From Terrabacter terrigena (GTDB taxonomy: Bacteria > Actinomycetota > Actinomycetes > Actinomycetales > Dermatophilaceae): DNA of 64,000 bases. Each line of letters opens with the position of its first letter. Position 1 is the stretch's first letter. The stretch is from contig NZ_JBHTKH010000016.1 in the NCBI RefSeq assembly GCF_042676085.1, positions 1-64,000 on the forward strand, given 5' to 3'. Below are positions 7,026 through 15,399 of this stretch, in pieces. The notes beneath the pieces were generated by a model that did not search any database, had not been told where the DNA came from, and saw nothing but the letters and a program-made list of their open reading frames with translations. A program made the translations under genes and the position numbers.

Positions 7026-9983
7026 ATGCCGCTCAGCACCGGCCCCCTCATCGGGAGGGACACCGACCTCTCGCATCTCGCCGACGCCATCGGACTGCGC
7101 CCGACCCCGGGTGCCCGGCCCGGTGGCGTCGTCGTGCTGTCGGGCGACGCGGGCATCGGCAAGTCGCGGCTCGTCGGCCACCTCGTCACCGAGGCCACCG
7201 ACGCCGGCTGGTTCACGGCGGTCGGGCACTGCGTCGGCCAGGCGGGCAGCAGCCTGGCCTACCTTCCGTTCGTCGAGCTCGTCGGCGCCGTCGACGCCGG
7301 CCATCCCGAGGTGGTCGAGCGTGTGCTCGACACCCATCCCAGCCTCGGCCACCTCCTCCCCGGCCGCCCCGACGCGCACGACCCCGAGCGGGCGGGCCGC
7401 ACCACCGACCCCGGCCAGGTCGCCGAGGCCGTGCACGCCCTGCTGTCGGCGCTCGGCGACGCACAGCCCTCGCTCGTCGTCGTCGAGGACGTCCACTGGG
7501 CCGACCACTCGTCGCGCGACCTCATCACCCTGCTGCTGACCCGCGGATTCACGAAGGCCGTCGGCCTGGTCGTCACCTACCGCTCCGACGACCTCCACCG
7601 CCGCCACCCGCTCCACGACACCCTCGCCGTCTGGGTCCGCATCGCCGGGCTCGAGCACGTCGAACTCGCACCCCTGCCCGCCGACGCCGTCCGAGAGCTC
7701 GTCTCCGGCATCGAGGGCGCCCCCACCGACGCGACGACGGCAGCCGAGATCGCGCGTCGTTCCGAGGGCAACCCGTTCTTCGCCGAGGAGCTCGTCGCGA
7801 GCGCCGCGGCGGGCCAGGCCCTCACCGGCGGCCTGAGCCGCGTGCTCCGTTCGCGTGTCGAGCAGCTCGACGACACGGCGCAGCGCGTGCTGCGTGCGAT
7901 CGCCCTCAAGGGCGGGCAGTTCATCGACCACGAGCTGCTCTCGAAGGTGCTCGCCCTGCCCGACGAGACCCTCGAGGCCGCGCTCGCGGCCGCCGTCGAG
8001 CACCACGTCCTCGAGGCTCGCTGGCCGCCTGCCTACACCTTCCGCCACGCACTGCTGGGCGAGACCGTCGCCGACAGCCTCCTGCCGGGTGAGCGCCTCA
8101 GGCTCCACCGGGCGTATGCCGCCGTGCTCGCCGAGTGCCCCCACCTGGCCCCCGCGTCCGAGCTGGCGCGCCACGCCGCCGCGGTCGGCGACCTGCCCAC
8201 TGCGGTGCGTGCGAGCCGCGCGGCCGCCGAGGCGGCCATGGCCGTCGGTGGCCCCCAGGAGGCACTGCTGCACTTCGAGCGCGCCCTGACCTGGCTCGAC
8301 GAGAACGACCCCGAGCGCGACGAGGTGACCCTCCGCGCATCGCGGGCCGCGATGGTCGCCGGTGAGTCGGTGCGCGCGATGGACCTGCTGCGCGACCGCC
8401 TCGACCACCCGGGCACGGCGCAGGACCCGCTCCTGAGGGCCGACCTGCTGTCGACGCTCGTCATCCGGGCGCGCATCCTCGACCTGCCGGTCGACTCCAT
8501 CGCCCTGACCGACGAGGCCCTCTGCCTGGTCGGTGAGGAGGCCGACGAGCGCCGGGTCCGCGTGCTCGTCGCGCGTGTGCAGGCTCTCGTCGACCAGGGC
8601 TCGTTCGTCGAGGCGGCGGTCGTCGGAAACGAGGTGTCGCTCCTCGCCGAGCGGCTCGGCCTGGTGGGCGCGGTCGCCGAGGTGCGCGCCATCATGGCTC
8701 GGGTGCTCGAGGCACAGGAAGACCTCGCCGCCGTCGAGACCCACCTGCAGGCCCTCATCGACGACATCGACCCCGACGACCCGCTGCTCCTGCGGGCCCT
8801 GCACCAGCTCGCGTCGCTCGCCCACCGCCGCGGCGACCTCCCCGGCGCCCTCGCCCTCTACGACCGGGGCGCCGACGTCGCGCGCCGCATGCACCGCGAG
8901 TGGGCGCCCTGGGGGCAGGAGTGCCGGCTGCTCGGCGGCCTCACGGCGTACGAGCTCGGCGACTGGGACGGAGCCGTGCGCCGGCTCGACCTCGGCGGCA
9001 GGCCCGCGCCACAGCCGGGGCGCGCGATCTTCACCGGCGCGATGCTCCTGGTGCAGGCCGGCCGGGGTGAGCCCGTCGCCCCCGACGTCTTCGACGAGCT
9101 GCGCGAGTGGTGGCCCGTCGACGGCCTCACCGTCGTGCTCACGGTCATGGCGGCCGTCGACGTGCTCGGCGACTCCGGTGACCTAGGTGCCGTTCTCGAC
9201 GTCACCGAGGCAGCCGTCCGCACGCTCGACGCGGCCTGGGGCGAGTACCACGCCGTGGTCCGGCTGGCCGCCCTGCTCGCCGGTCAGGCCGCCCGCCTCG
9301 TGCCGTCCGCCGACCCGGTGCTGCGCGAGCGCACCGTCGCCCTGGTCGACTCGCTGGCCGAGCGGGCACGTTTGATCGGCGAGCTGCGGCCCGCCGTCGA
9401 GAAGGCGAGCCGCCCCAAGTTCGAACGCGCCTCGTCCGAGTCGCTCGAGGACACCAGCCGCGAGACGTGGGCGTGGACCTCCCGGCTCGAGGCCGAGATC
9501 CTCAGGCTGCGTCGCGCCGTCGAGCTCGACCACCCGCCCGGCGCCGACGAGCTGGTCGACGCGTGGCGCAGGAGCACCGCCGCGTTCGAGCGCTACGGCC
9601 ACGTCTTCGAGACGGCCCGTTCGCGTGCACGGCTCGCTGCCGCCCTCCGCAGCGCGGGCGACGACGCCGGTTCACGCCGCGAGGCAGAGCTGGCCCGCGA
9701 CGTCGCCGTCCGGCTCGAGGCCAAGCCGCTGCTGAGCGAGCTCGACGAGGTCCGGCCGGGCGCGTCCGCTGGTGGCGCGGGCGCCCCGCACGACCTCACT
9801 CCCCGCGAGCTCGAGGTGCTCGCCCTGCTGTCTCGCGGCCTGACCAACGGCCAGATCGGCAAGCAGCTCTACATCAGCACCAAGACCGTGAGCGTGCACG
9901 TCTCCAACCTGCTGGCCAAGCTCGGGGCGGCGGGGCGCACCGAGGCCGCTGCCATCGCGAGGAGACGCGGGCTCGTGTCCTAG
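7026..9983 (+). CDS. Large LuxR-family transcriptional regulator with AAA ATPase (LAL-type)
   Basis: 985 residues from the ATG at 7026. N-terminal AAA_16 ATPase: Walker A GDAGIGKS (40-47) and a Walker B-like VVVEDVHWAD. A long helical, TPR-like middle follows, then a C-terminal LuxR helix-turn-helix, LTPRELEVLALLSRGLTNGQ and onward to VSVHVSNLLAKL. LAL/MalT-type proteins are ATP-dependent transcription activators. The start could instead be GTG 6954, which overlaps the stop of the small upstream gene; ATG 7026 has a GAGAAT -10-like hexamer 7 nt upstream and begins right at the ATPase domain. The 3' end overlaps the convergent MFS gene by 4 bp. Targets unknown. Confidence 0.85.
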   Translation: MPLSTGPLIGRDTDLSHLADAIGLRPTPGARPGGVVVLSGDAGIGKSRLVGHLVTEATDAGWFTAVGHCVGQAGSSLAYLPFVELVGAVDAGHPEVVERVLDTHPSLGHLLPGRPDAHDPERAGRTTDPGQVAEAVHALLSALGDAQPSLVVVEDVHWADHSSRDLITLLLTRGFTKAVGLVVTYRSDDLHRRHPLHDTLAVWVRIAGLEHVELAPLPADAVRELVSGIEGAPTDATTAAEIARRSEGNPFFAEELVASAAAGQALTGGLSRVLRSRVEQLDDTAQRVLRAIALKGGQFIDHELLSKVLALPDETLEAALAAAVEHHVLEARWPPAYTFRHALLGETVADSLLPGERLRLHRAYAAVLAECPHLAPASELARHAAAVGDLPTAVRASRAAAEAAMAVGGPQEALLHFERALTWLDENDPERDEVTLRASRAAMVAGESVRAMDLLRDRLDHPGTAQDPLLRADLLSTLVIRARILDLPVDSIALTDEALCLVGEEADERRVRVLVARVQALVDQGSFVEAAVVGNEVSLLAERLGLVGAVAEVRAIMARVLEAQEDLAAVETHLQALIDDIDPDDPLLLRALHQLASLAHRRGDLPGALALYDRGADVARRMHREWAPWGQECRLLGGLTAYELGDWDGAVRRLDLGGRPAPQPGRAIFTGAMLLVQAGRGEPVAPDVFDELREWWPVDGLTVVLTVMAAVDVLGDSGDLGAVLDVTEAAVRTLDAAWGEYHAVVRLAALLAGQAARLVPSADPVLRERTVALVDSLAERARLIGELRPAVEKASRPKFERASSESLEDTSRETWAWTSRLEAEILRLRRAVELDHPPGADELVDAWRRSTAAFERYGHVFETARSRARLAAALRSAGDDAGSRREAELARDVAVRLEAKPLLSELDEVRPGASAGGAGAPHDLTPRELEVLALLSRGLTNGQIGKQLYISTKTVSVHVSNLLAKLGAAGRTEAAAIARRRGLVS

Positions 9984-11197
9984 CGGGCCGGCTCTCCCAC
10001 CAGGGAGGCCGTCGACGGGTCGGGTCGCGACCGGCGAAGCCCCGGCGTCAGGGCCACGGACACGACGACCGAGGCGACGGCCATGAAGCCCATCGCCTGG
10101 GCCGCCGACTCGGCTCCCGTGCCGAGCGCGCTCGCGACGGCTCCGCCGAGCAGCGCGCCGAGCGCCTGGCCGACCATGAGACCGGTGCCCTGCAGGCCGA
10201 ACACCTGACCGCGCGCCTCCGAGTCGGTGTGCGTCACCAACCGTTCCTGCAGGGGCAGGCTCGCCGAGTAGCCCGCGGACGCCACGAACGCGAGCGCGGC
10301 GGCACACGGAAGGGACGGGACGAGGGAAAATGCGAGGTACGGCACCGCCAGAAGCAGGCGGAGTGGACCGATCAGCCTGTCCCGCAACGGGACCGAGAGG
10401 AACCGCCCCACGACGACGTCGCCCAGCAACATGCCCGCCGCCGTCACCGCGAAGAGGTAGCCGGCCTGCTCACCCGCGAACGGGACGAAGAGCGCCTCGC
10501 AGCCGACGATCAGCCCGTTCGGCACCCACAGCGTCAGGTAGATCGGGCGGACGACGCGCGAGCCGAGCAGACGACGGTTGACCTCACGGGTGCGTTTCAC
10601 GACCGACGCTCCGGCGTGACGCGGCGGGTGGTCGGAGAGCCCGAACCGCAGCAGCAGGACGGCCACGAACAGGGCCGCCGCGGACCCGAGGAAGAGCTGG
10701 GTCGTGGTGAAGGTGATGAGCAGCAGGCCGCCGATGCCGTAGCCGACGACCTGCATCCCGCCGACCGCGATGTTGATCGTCGCGCGGCCGAGGATGAAGC
10801 CGTCGGGCGGCAGGATGTCGGAGACGAGCGCCATCATGCTGCCGCCCAGGGCGGACGTGACGAGCGGGCCGACCGCGAGGAGCGCGAACCGCCAGCCCCA
10901 CGCCAGGCCCGGGATCGCCTGGAGCAGGTCGGTCACGAGGGCGCTCGTCGTGACGAGCACGAGCGCCGTGCGGGGTCGCACGAGGTCCGAGCCGGAGCCG
11001 AAGAGCGTCTGCCCGACGATGCGCAGGAGCGGCGCCCCGAACATGGCGAGCGCCGTGAGGACGGGCGACCCGGTGGCCGCGAAGGTGATGGTGCCGAGCG
11101 CGAGGGACGCGACGGCATACGACCCGATGTTGAGGCACTGGACGAGGAAGAGGACGCGGAACTCGGGCACGGCGAACAGCTGGCGGTACGTCTTCAC
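9980..11197 (-). CDS. MFS transporter
   Basis: 405 residues with about twelve hydrophobic helices. It begins at a GTG (MKTYRQLFAVPEFRVLFLVQ), with the first helix at once following a conserved RVLFLVQ-type segment seen in MFS drug-efflux-like proteins. Loops carry SGSDLVRPRTALV and GLQGTGLMVGQALGALLGG. It is divergent from an ArsR-like regulator gene 58 bp away, an arrangement typical of regulator/efflux pairs. Substrate unknown. An open frame continues upstream through the regulator gene to 11824 but has no membrane or family character there. Confidence 0.85.
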   Translation of the reverse strand: MKTYRQLFAVPEFRVLFLVQCLNIGSYAVASLALGTITFAATGSPVLTALAMFGAPLLRIVGQTLFGSGSDLVRPRTALVLVTTSALVTDLLQAIPGLAWGWRFALLAVGPLVTSALGGSMMALVSDILPPDGFILGRATINIAVGGMQVVGYGIGGLLLITFTTTQLFLGSAAALFVAVLLLRFGLSDHPPRHAGASVVKRTREVNRRLLGSRVVRPIYLTLWVPNGLIVGCEALFVPFAGEQAGYLFAVTAAGMLLGDVVVGRFLSVPLRDRLIGPLRLLLAVPYLAFSLVPSLPCAAALAFVASAGYSASLPLQERLVTHTDSEARGQVFGLQGTGLMVGQALGALLGGAVASALGTGAESAAQAMGFMAVASVVVSVALTPGLRRSRPDPSTASLVGEPAR

Positions 11198-11235
11198 CCG
11201 CCCACCGTGCCGGGCGAGGCCTGCTCGACGGTAAC

Positions 11236-11255
11236 GTTTCGGATGGAGGCGAAAC
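11236..11255 (+). promoter_or_regulatory. Inverted repeat directly before the ArsR-like gene
   Basis: GTTTCG (11236-11241), 8-nt spacer that contains the GGAGG ribosome site, CGAAAC (11250-11255), then ATG at 11256. A perfect 6-bp dyad covering the translation start region, suitable as an autoregulatory operator for the divergent regulator/transporter pair. Confidence 0.45.
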
Positions 11256-12239
11256 ATGGGGACGTGGCAGATCTCGGCCGACCTGTTGGCGAGGAGCCGC
11301 TTCGTCGTGTCGCCGCGCATCGAGACCGTCGGCGCCCTCAACGACCTCGTCCGACCGTCCGACCCCGAGGGTCGCGCGCTCGCCGCCGCCCACGGCGAGG
11401 CCTTCGCGGCCATGCTCGACGCGCACCCCGTGCGGCGGGCGGTGCTCGACCACAGCTGGAAGCCGCAGTGGATCTCCGACTGGCTCTGCCTCCCGCCGGC
11501 CACGGGCGGGCGCACCTTCGAGCAGGAGCTCGACGACGTGCGCGACCTCGGCGACGACGTCATGCGCGACCAGCTCGCCGAGAGCTCACCCGCGAGCGGC
11601 CTGCCCGACGTCCTGCTGCGCGACGGCCTCACCGAGCACGGTGCCCAGCTGCTCGAGTGGGTCTGGACCCACGTGCTCGCGACCGACTGGGCGCGCCGAG
11701 AGCGTATCCTCCGGGCCGACGTCGTCGCGCGCACCTCGCGGCTCGCGACCCAGGGCTGGGCGGCGGTGCTGCGCGACCTCGGTCGCGACCGTGAGTGGGT
11801 CGGTGACGGCCACCTGCGGATCAACGACTACGACCTGCCGTCGCGCGTCCTGCCCGACGACGCCGACCTCTTCTTCGTGCCCGTCAACCACCGGGCCCGC
11901 TGGGTGGGCTGGCTGCTCCCGAGCAGGTATGCCGTCTACTACCCCGTCGCGGGAGCGCTCGCCCGCGTCGACGCCGGGGCTCCCGACGGTCTCGAACGCC
12001 TCGTCGGCCGCAACCGCGCGCGCCTGCTCGTCGCCCTCGAGTCACCCTCCAGCACAAGCGGACTCGCTGCGACCACGGGCCTGGCAGTCGGCTCTGTCGG
12101 TGACCACCTCAAGGTGCTGCTGGCCGCCGGGCTCGTGCTGCGGCGCCGTTCGGGCCGCGAGGTGCTCTACTGGCGCACCGCCGTCGGCGACGCGCTCGTC
12201 GCCTCCGGCACGCAGGGCCCGGCACCCGGATCCGGGTAG
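11256..12239 (+). CDS. ArsR-like winged-helix transcriptional regulator
   Basis: 327 residues. The C-terminal 80 residues form a winged helix: RARLLVALESPSSTSGLAATTGLAVGSVGDHLKVLLAAGLV then RRRSGREVLYWRT. The N-terminal about 240 residues are the extended sensor region seen in actinobacterial DUF5937-type ArsR regulators. GGAGG at 11245-11249 precedes the ATG at 11256. It is divergent from an MFS gene, which it probably represses until a ligand binds. No cysteine metal site is evident in the HTH, so an organic ligand is more likely than metal; this is inference. Confidence 0.75.
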   Translation: MGTWQISADLLARSRFVVSPRIETVGALNDLVRPSDPEGRALAAAHGEAFAAMLDAHPVRRAVLDHSWKPQWISDWLCLPPATGGRTFEQELDDVRDLGDDVMRDQLAESSPASGLPDVLLRDGLTEHGAQLLEWVWTHVLATDWARRERILRADVVARTSRLATQGWAAVLRDLGRDREWVGDGHLRINDYDLPSRVLPDDADLFFVPVNHRARWVGWLLPSRYAVYYPVAGALARVDAGAPDGLERLVGRNRARLLVALESPSSTSGLAATTGLAVGSVGDHLKVLLAAGLVLRRRSGREVLYWRTAVGDALVASGTQGPAPGSG

Positions 12240-12329
12240 TTCTCCCCATGTACCGCCTGACGACGCGCCCCTAGCCTCGGCGCTGCGGACGCAGCCGCGG
12301 CCGCGCCAACGACTCGATCAGGGGTAGTC

Positions 12330-13319
12330 ATGTGTGAGCTCCACGAAACCACCGGTCCCGAACTCGGCCGCCGCACGCTCCTGCGCGGCGCCGGTGGCCT
12401 CCTCCTCGCCGGGGGCCTGGTCGGCGCCACCGGCAGCGCGGCCGAGGCCGCCACGTCGCAGAACGGCTGGCCGGCCGGCTCGTCGTCCGCCATCCCGCTC
12501 GCCACCCTGTCCGTCGGGGCCGCCACCTTCCCGGCCGGTGTGCGGCGGGGCGACGTGCACACCGTCCTCGGCTACGTGGCCCGCCGCTTCAACGGCGAGG
12601 TCGAGGCGCTCGTCAAGGGCTGGTGCTGGGGTCACAGCTACCGCGTCATCTCCGGCAGCACGTCGCTGTCGAACCACTCCAGCGGCACCGCCATCGACCT
12701 CAACGCGCCTCGCCACCCGCTCGGCAGGTCGGGCACCTTCTCGGCGGCCCAGCGCACCCGGATCCACTCCATCGTGTCCGCCTGCAACGGCGTCGTGCGC
12801 TGGGGCGGCGACTACTCGGGCCGCAAGGACGAGATGCACTTCGAGATCGACGTGCGCCCGGGTGACGCGCGCCTCGCGGCCCTCGCCCGGCGGATCGGCG
12901 GCGCCCCGGCACCCGTGCCCATCGTGTGGACGACCGTCAGGCGTGGCGCCAACGGCTTCCGCACCACGGCGATCCAGCACCTGCTCCGCCACCGCGGCTA
13001 CTCCCTCACCGTCGACGGCGCCTTCGGCCCCACGACCGAGAGCCGGGTCATCGCGTTCCAGCGCTCGAAGGGCCTGGCCGCCGACGGCGTCGTCGGACCC
13101 AAGACCTGGACCGCCCTCGTCGTGACGGTCAAGCAGGGCTCGAGCGGCCAGGCCGTCGTCGCGGTGCAGAAGCTGCTGACCCACCGGGGCTACGCGGTGA
13201 CGGCGAGCGGCTCGTTCGGCTCGACGACCACGACGAAGACGCAGGCCTTCCAGAAGGCGCGCGCGCTGACGGCCGACGGCATCGTCGGACCGCGCACCTG
13301 GGCCAAGCTCACGGTCTGA
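12330..13319 (+). CDS. Secreted M15-type peptidase with two peptidoglycan-binding domains
   Basis: 329 residues. A Tat signal (GRRTLLRG followed by a hydrophobic stretch ending near SAAEAAT) exports it. Residues about 75-180 are a D-Ala-D-Ala carboxypeptidase/L-Ala-D-Glu peptidase-like M15 domain with zinc ligands in SNHSSGTAIDLNAP (His 116, Asp 123) and DEMHFEI (His 170). Two PG_binding_1 repeats follow (about 188-255 and 262-327), each with the GxTVDGxFGPxT/FQ pattern; the second has the degenerate ASGSFGSTT. It should trim cell-wall peptides outside the membrane. A weak GGGG ribosome site precedes the ATG. Single gene, flanked by own promoters. Confidence 0.85.
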   Translation: MCELHETTGPELGRRTLLRGAGGLLLAGGLVGATGSAAEAATSQNGWPAGSSSAIPLATLSVGAATFPAGVRRGDVHTVLGYVARRFNGEVEALVKGWCWGHSYRVISGSTSLSNHSSGTAIDLNAPRHPLGRSGTFSAAQRTRIHSIVSACNGVVRWGGDYSGRKDEMHFEIDVRPGDARLAALARRIGGAPAPVPIVWTTVRRGANGFRTTAIQHLLRHRGYSLTVDGAFGPTTESRVIAFQRSKGLAADGVVGPKTWTALVVTVKQGSSGQAVVAVQKLLTHRGYAVTASGSFGSTTTTKTQAFQKARALTADGIVGPRTWAKLTV

Positions 13320-13395
13320 CGCCCTGTGACGCCGCCGCGCCGCCCCCGGTCTGTGGACACCCGAACACCTGGTGTCGTGCCTTCTCCCGCGAACC

Positions 13396-13425
13396 TTCTC
13401 CCGCGCCCCGCGTTGGGTCTAGCGT
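13396..13425 (+). promoter_or_regulatory. Promoter of the DUF2853 gene
   Basis: TTCTCC (13396-13401), 18-bp spacer, TAGCGT (13420-13425). The -35 lies in the second copy of a direct repeat CCTTCTCCCGCG (13380-13391 and 13394-13405). It predicts a 5' leader of about 35 nt with AGAGGGG before ATG 13466. Confidence 0.4.
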
Positions 13426-13465
13426 CGCTCGTGTTCACGCCATTCAACGAAGAGGGGCACGACAC

Positions 13466-13786
13466 ATGGCAGAAGACTGGGCAGCAGACGTCAAGAAGTA
13501 CTCCCCCGACGCCGACGACGCCGCGATCAAGGGCATCGTCCGCCACTGCGGGATCGCCCTGCAGAAGCGCGACTCGTCACTCGTGTCGTTCAGCGACAAG
13601 ACCGAGCTCGACCGCGTGCGTGACGGGTTCATGAAGAAGAAGCTCGCCCTGACCGACTCGGACGCCGACCTCGACGCCTCGCTCGCCGAGGTCGGGCAGA
13701 AGCTCAAGGGTGACCGCACGAAGAACCGCGTCACCGTCTACTACCTGCTCGCCGAGAAGCACGACAAGCTCGACCTCTTCCGCTGA
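13466..13786 (+). CDS. DUF2853 family protein
   Basis: 106 residues, small cytoplasmic helical protein matching the DUF2853 pattern as I remember it: N-terminal MAEDWAADVKKYSPDADD, a central RDSSLVSF and C-terminal GDRTKNRVTVYYLLAEK. AGAGGGG precedes the ATG. Function of the family is unknown to me. It is monocistronic: own promoter upstream, and a tandem repeat plus strong hairpin downstream. Confidence 0.85.
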   Translation: MAEDWAADVKKYSPDADDAAIKGIVRHCGIALQKRDSSLVSFSDKTELDRVRDGFMKKKLALTDSDADLDASLAEVGQKLKGDRTKNRVTVYYLLAEKHDKLDLFR

Positions 13787-13792
13787 CCGAGC

Positions 13793-13843
13793 GGTCGGCC
13801 CGGACGGTTGGCCCGGACGGTCGGCCCGAACGGTAGCCCGGAC
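13793..13843 (+). repeat. Four tandem copies of a 13-bp unit after the DUF2853 gene
   Basis: Units GGTCGGCCCGGAC, GGTTGGCCCGGAC, GGTCGGCCCGAAC and GGTAGCCCGGAC (last 12 bp) run directly head to tail from 7 bp after the stop codon into the following hairpin. Noncoding on both strands as far as I can see. Confidence 0.7.
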
Positions 13844-13879
13844 GCGGATGTGCCGGTCGCGTGTAACGGCACATCCGCG
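13843..13879 (+). terminator. Hairpin terminator downstream of the DUF2853 gene
   Basis: Perfect 13-bp stem CGCGGATGTGCCG (13843-13855) / CGGCACATCCGCG (13867-13879) with an 11-nt loop and no T-tract, a common form of terminator in high-GC actinobacteria. Confidence 0.65.
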
Positions 13880-13937
13880 CCAAAGGTTCAGCCCGGGCGT
13901 CTCGACTTCTCGTCAGACTGGGGCCCAGCATTGAAGG

Positions 13938-14924
13938 ATGGACAACCACCACGCCGTGCACCCAGGCACCCCCTCGCGTCGCCTCGTCCTCGGCTCGGCA
14001 GCCGCCGTCGCCGTCACTGCACTGACCACCCCTGTCGCCTCCGCCAGGAGCCGCCGCGGCGGTCACCTCCCGAACAGCGTCGCCCTGCCGAACGGCACGC
14101 AGCCCGAGGGCGTCACCTCAGGCCCGGGCGCCACCTTCTACGTCGGCTCGGTCGCCGACGGACGCATCGTCACCGGCAACCTCCGCACCGGCGAGGTGCG
14201 CCCCTTGCTCCCGGCCGCAGCGGGACGCTCCTTGCGCGGCCTGTTCTTCGACCGCCGCACCGGTCTCGTCTGGGCCGTCGGCAGTCTCGGCGAGGACGGG
14301 CACATCTGGGCGGTCGACGCCATGTCCGGGGCCGTCGTCAGCGACACCATGGTGCCCGGCGCCGGCTTCCTCAACGACCTCGTCGTCACCCGCCGCGCGG
14401 TGTGGGCCACCGACTCGGGCGTGAACCGCCTGACAGTGGTCCGTCTGACGCGCCACGGCGAGCCCACCGGAGCCGCCGCCCGGTTCGTCGAGCTGACCGG
14501 TGAGTGGCCCGGCAGCACAGGGGCGTTCAACGCCAACGGCATACGCAGGCTCCCCGACGGAGCGCTCGTGCTCAACCACAGCACCTCGGGCGGCCTGTGG
14601 CAGGTGGACCGCCGGACGGGCGTGACGCGCAGGATCGAGGTGGTCGGCGGTCCGCCCATCACGAGCGGAGACGGCCTCGAGCTCGTCGGCAAGACGCTCT
14701 ACAACGTGCGCGGCAACGGCGCCTTCGCGGTCGTCGCCACCCGTATGCGGCGCCGGGGCGACGAGTGGAGGGCCGAGTGGGTCGACACGCTGACCGATCC
14801 GTCGCTGGACGTACCGTCGACCGCGACGGCGGCCCTCGGATCGCTCTGGGTCGTGAACGCCCGCTTCGGCGTGCCGTCACCAGAGACCGCCACCTTCGCC
14901 CTGACCCGGCTGCCCCAGGTCTGA
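13938..14924 (+). CDS. Tat-exported beta-propeller protein (SMP-30/NHL-like)
   Basis: 328 residues. The N-terminus SRRLVLGSAAAVAVTALTTPVASA is a Tat-type signal. The mature part has repeated short strand patterns such as GLFFDRRTGLVWAVGS, NDLVVTRRAVWATDS, NGIRRLPDGALVLNHS and GKTLYNVRG, as in SMP-30/gluconolactonase-like or superoxide-dismutase-type propellers of actinobacteria. Enzymatic activity cannot be predicted. CAGCAT lies 6 nt before the ATG at 13938, compatible with a leaderless start. A long hairpin follows the stop. Confidence 0.7.
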   Translation: MDNHHAVHPGTPSRRLVLGSAAAVAVTALTTPVASARSRRGGHLPNSVALPNGTQPEGVTSGPGATFYVGSVADGRIVTGNLRTGEVRPLLPAAAGRSLRGLFFDRRTGLVWAVGSLGEDGHIWAVDAMSGAVVSDTMVPGAGFLNDLVVTRRAVWATDSGVNRLTVVRLTRHGEPTGAAARFVELTGEWPGSTGAFNANGIRRLPDGALVLNHSTSGGLWQVDRRTGVTRRIEVVGGPPITSGDGLELVGKTLYNVRGNGAFAVVATRMRRRGDEWRAEWVDTLTDPSLDVPSTATAALGSLWVVNARFGVPSPETATFALTRLPQV

Positions 14925-14949
14925 CCGGAGCGCCAGTCCGACCGACCGG

Positions 14950-14989
14950 AGCCGTCCGTGGCCCACGACGTGGTGGGCTATGGACGGCT
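14950..14989 (+). terminator. Two-part hairpin after the beta-propeller gene
   Basis: AGCCGTCC (14950-14957) pairs with GGACGGCT (14982-14989); inside it GCCCAC (14961-14966) pairs with GTGGGC (14973-14978), separated by a 3x3 internal loop. It ends 26 bp before the next ATG, so it could also fold in the leader of that gene. Confidence 0.5.
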
Positions 14990-15015
14990 TCTCGGCGCGA
15001 GCGCAGACTGGACGG

Positions 15016-15255
15016 ATGGAGACGCGCAGCAGACTCACCCGTCGCAGCGCCCTGACCGCCGTCGCGGCCTCGGCACTCGTTGCCCTCGCGGCCCCGGTCG
15101 GATCGTCGGCCGCCGCCGCTCCCACGGCCCCCGCGCCGGCAGCCCCGGTCGTCCAGTCGTCCGTCGCCGACCTGCGCCTGCCGACCGTGACGCCAGGGCA
15201 CCCGGCCGCTACCCCCATGCGAGGCGGCTGCGACGCGATGATGAGCGACCTCTAG
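15016..15255 (+). CDS. Small secreted hypothetical protein (79 aa)
   Basis: Begins METRSRLTRRSALTAV and has a clear signal peptide with hydrophobic core ALTAVAASALVALAAP and Ala-rich cleavage region, followed by a mature peptide of about 40 residues rich in Ala and Pro that ends GGCDAMMSDL with a single Cys. The RR pair leaves Sec or Tat export open. No family recognised. It stands alone between a hairpin and the promoter of the cobalamin-binding protein gene. CAGACT 6 nt before the ATG may be a leaderless -10. Confidence 0.5.
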   Translation: METRSRLTRRSALTAVAASALVALAAPVGSSAAAAPTAPAPAAPVVQSSVADLRLPTVTPGHPAATPMRGGCDAMMSDL

Positions 15256-15295
15256 GCCGCTCGAGCACGACCAGGGAGACGGGCCGCCCACACGC

Positions 15296-15324
15296 GTGAC
15301 GACGAGCGGGCGACTGGGTATGAC
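15296..15324 (+). promoter_or_regulatory. Candidate promoter of the cobalamin-domain gene
   Basis: GTGACG (15296-15301), 17-bp spacer, TATGAC (15319-15324). ACGCGT occurs on both sides (15293 and 15323 areas), forming a loose dyad around the promoter. The leader to ATG 15400 is about 70 nt and holds the GC dyad CCCGGGG-gctg-CCCCGGG and a GAAGGAG ribosome site. Confidence 0.35.
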
Positions 15325-15399
15325 GCGTCGGTTGGGCCGCGGCTCAAGCGCCCGGGGGCTGCCCCGGGGGCCAGCAGCACCCCCGAAGGAGCCGTCCCG

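Noticed and set aside
6852..8894. 680-codon minus-strand frame opposite the LuxR regulator
   Set aside because: The plus strand encodes recognisable ATPase and HTH motifs; the minus frame has no motifs.
13843..13879. Possible CRISPR-like or small RNA gene from repeat plus hairpin
   Set aside because: Repeats are contiguous 13-bp units without spacers and no cas genes occur in the window.
15256..15399. Cobalamin riboswitch upstream of the B12-binding gene
   Set aside because: No GCCACTG-type B12 box or expected helices; only a short GC dyad and a promoter.
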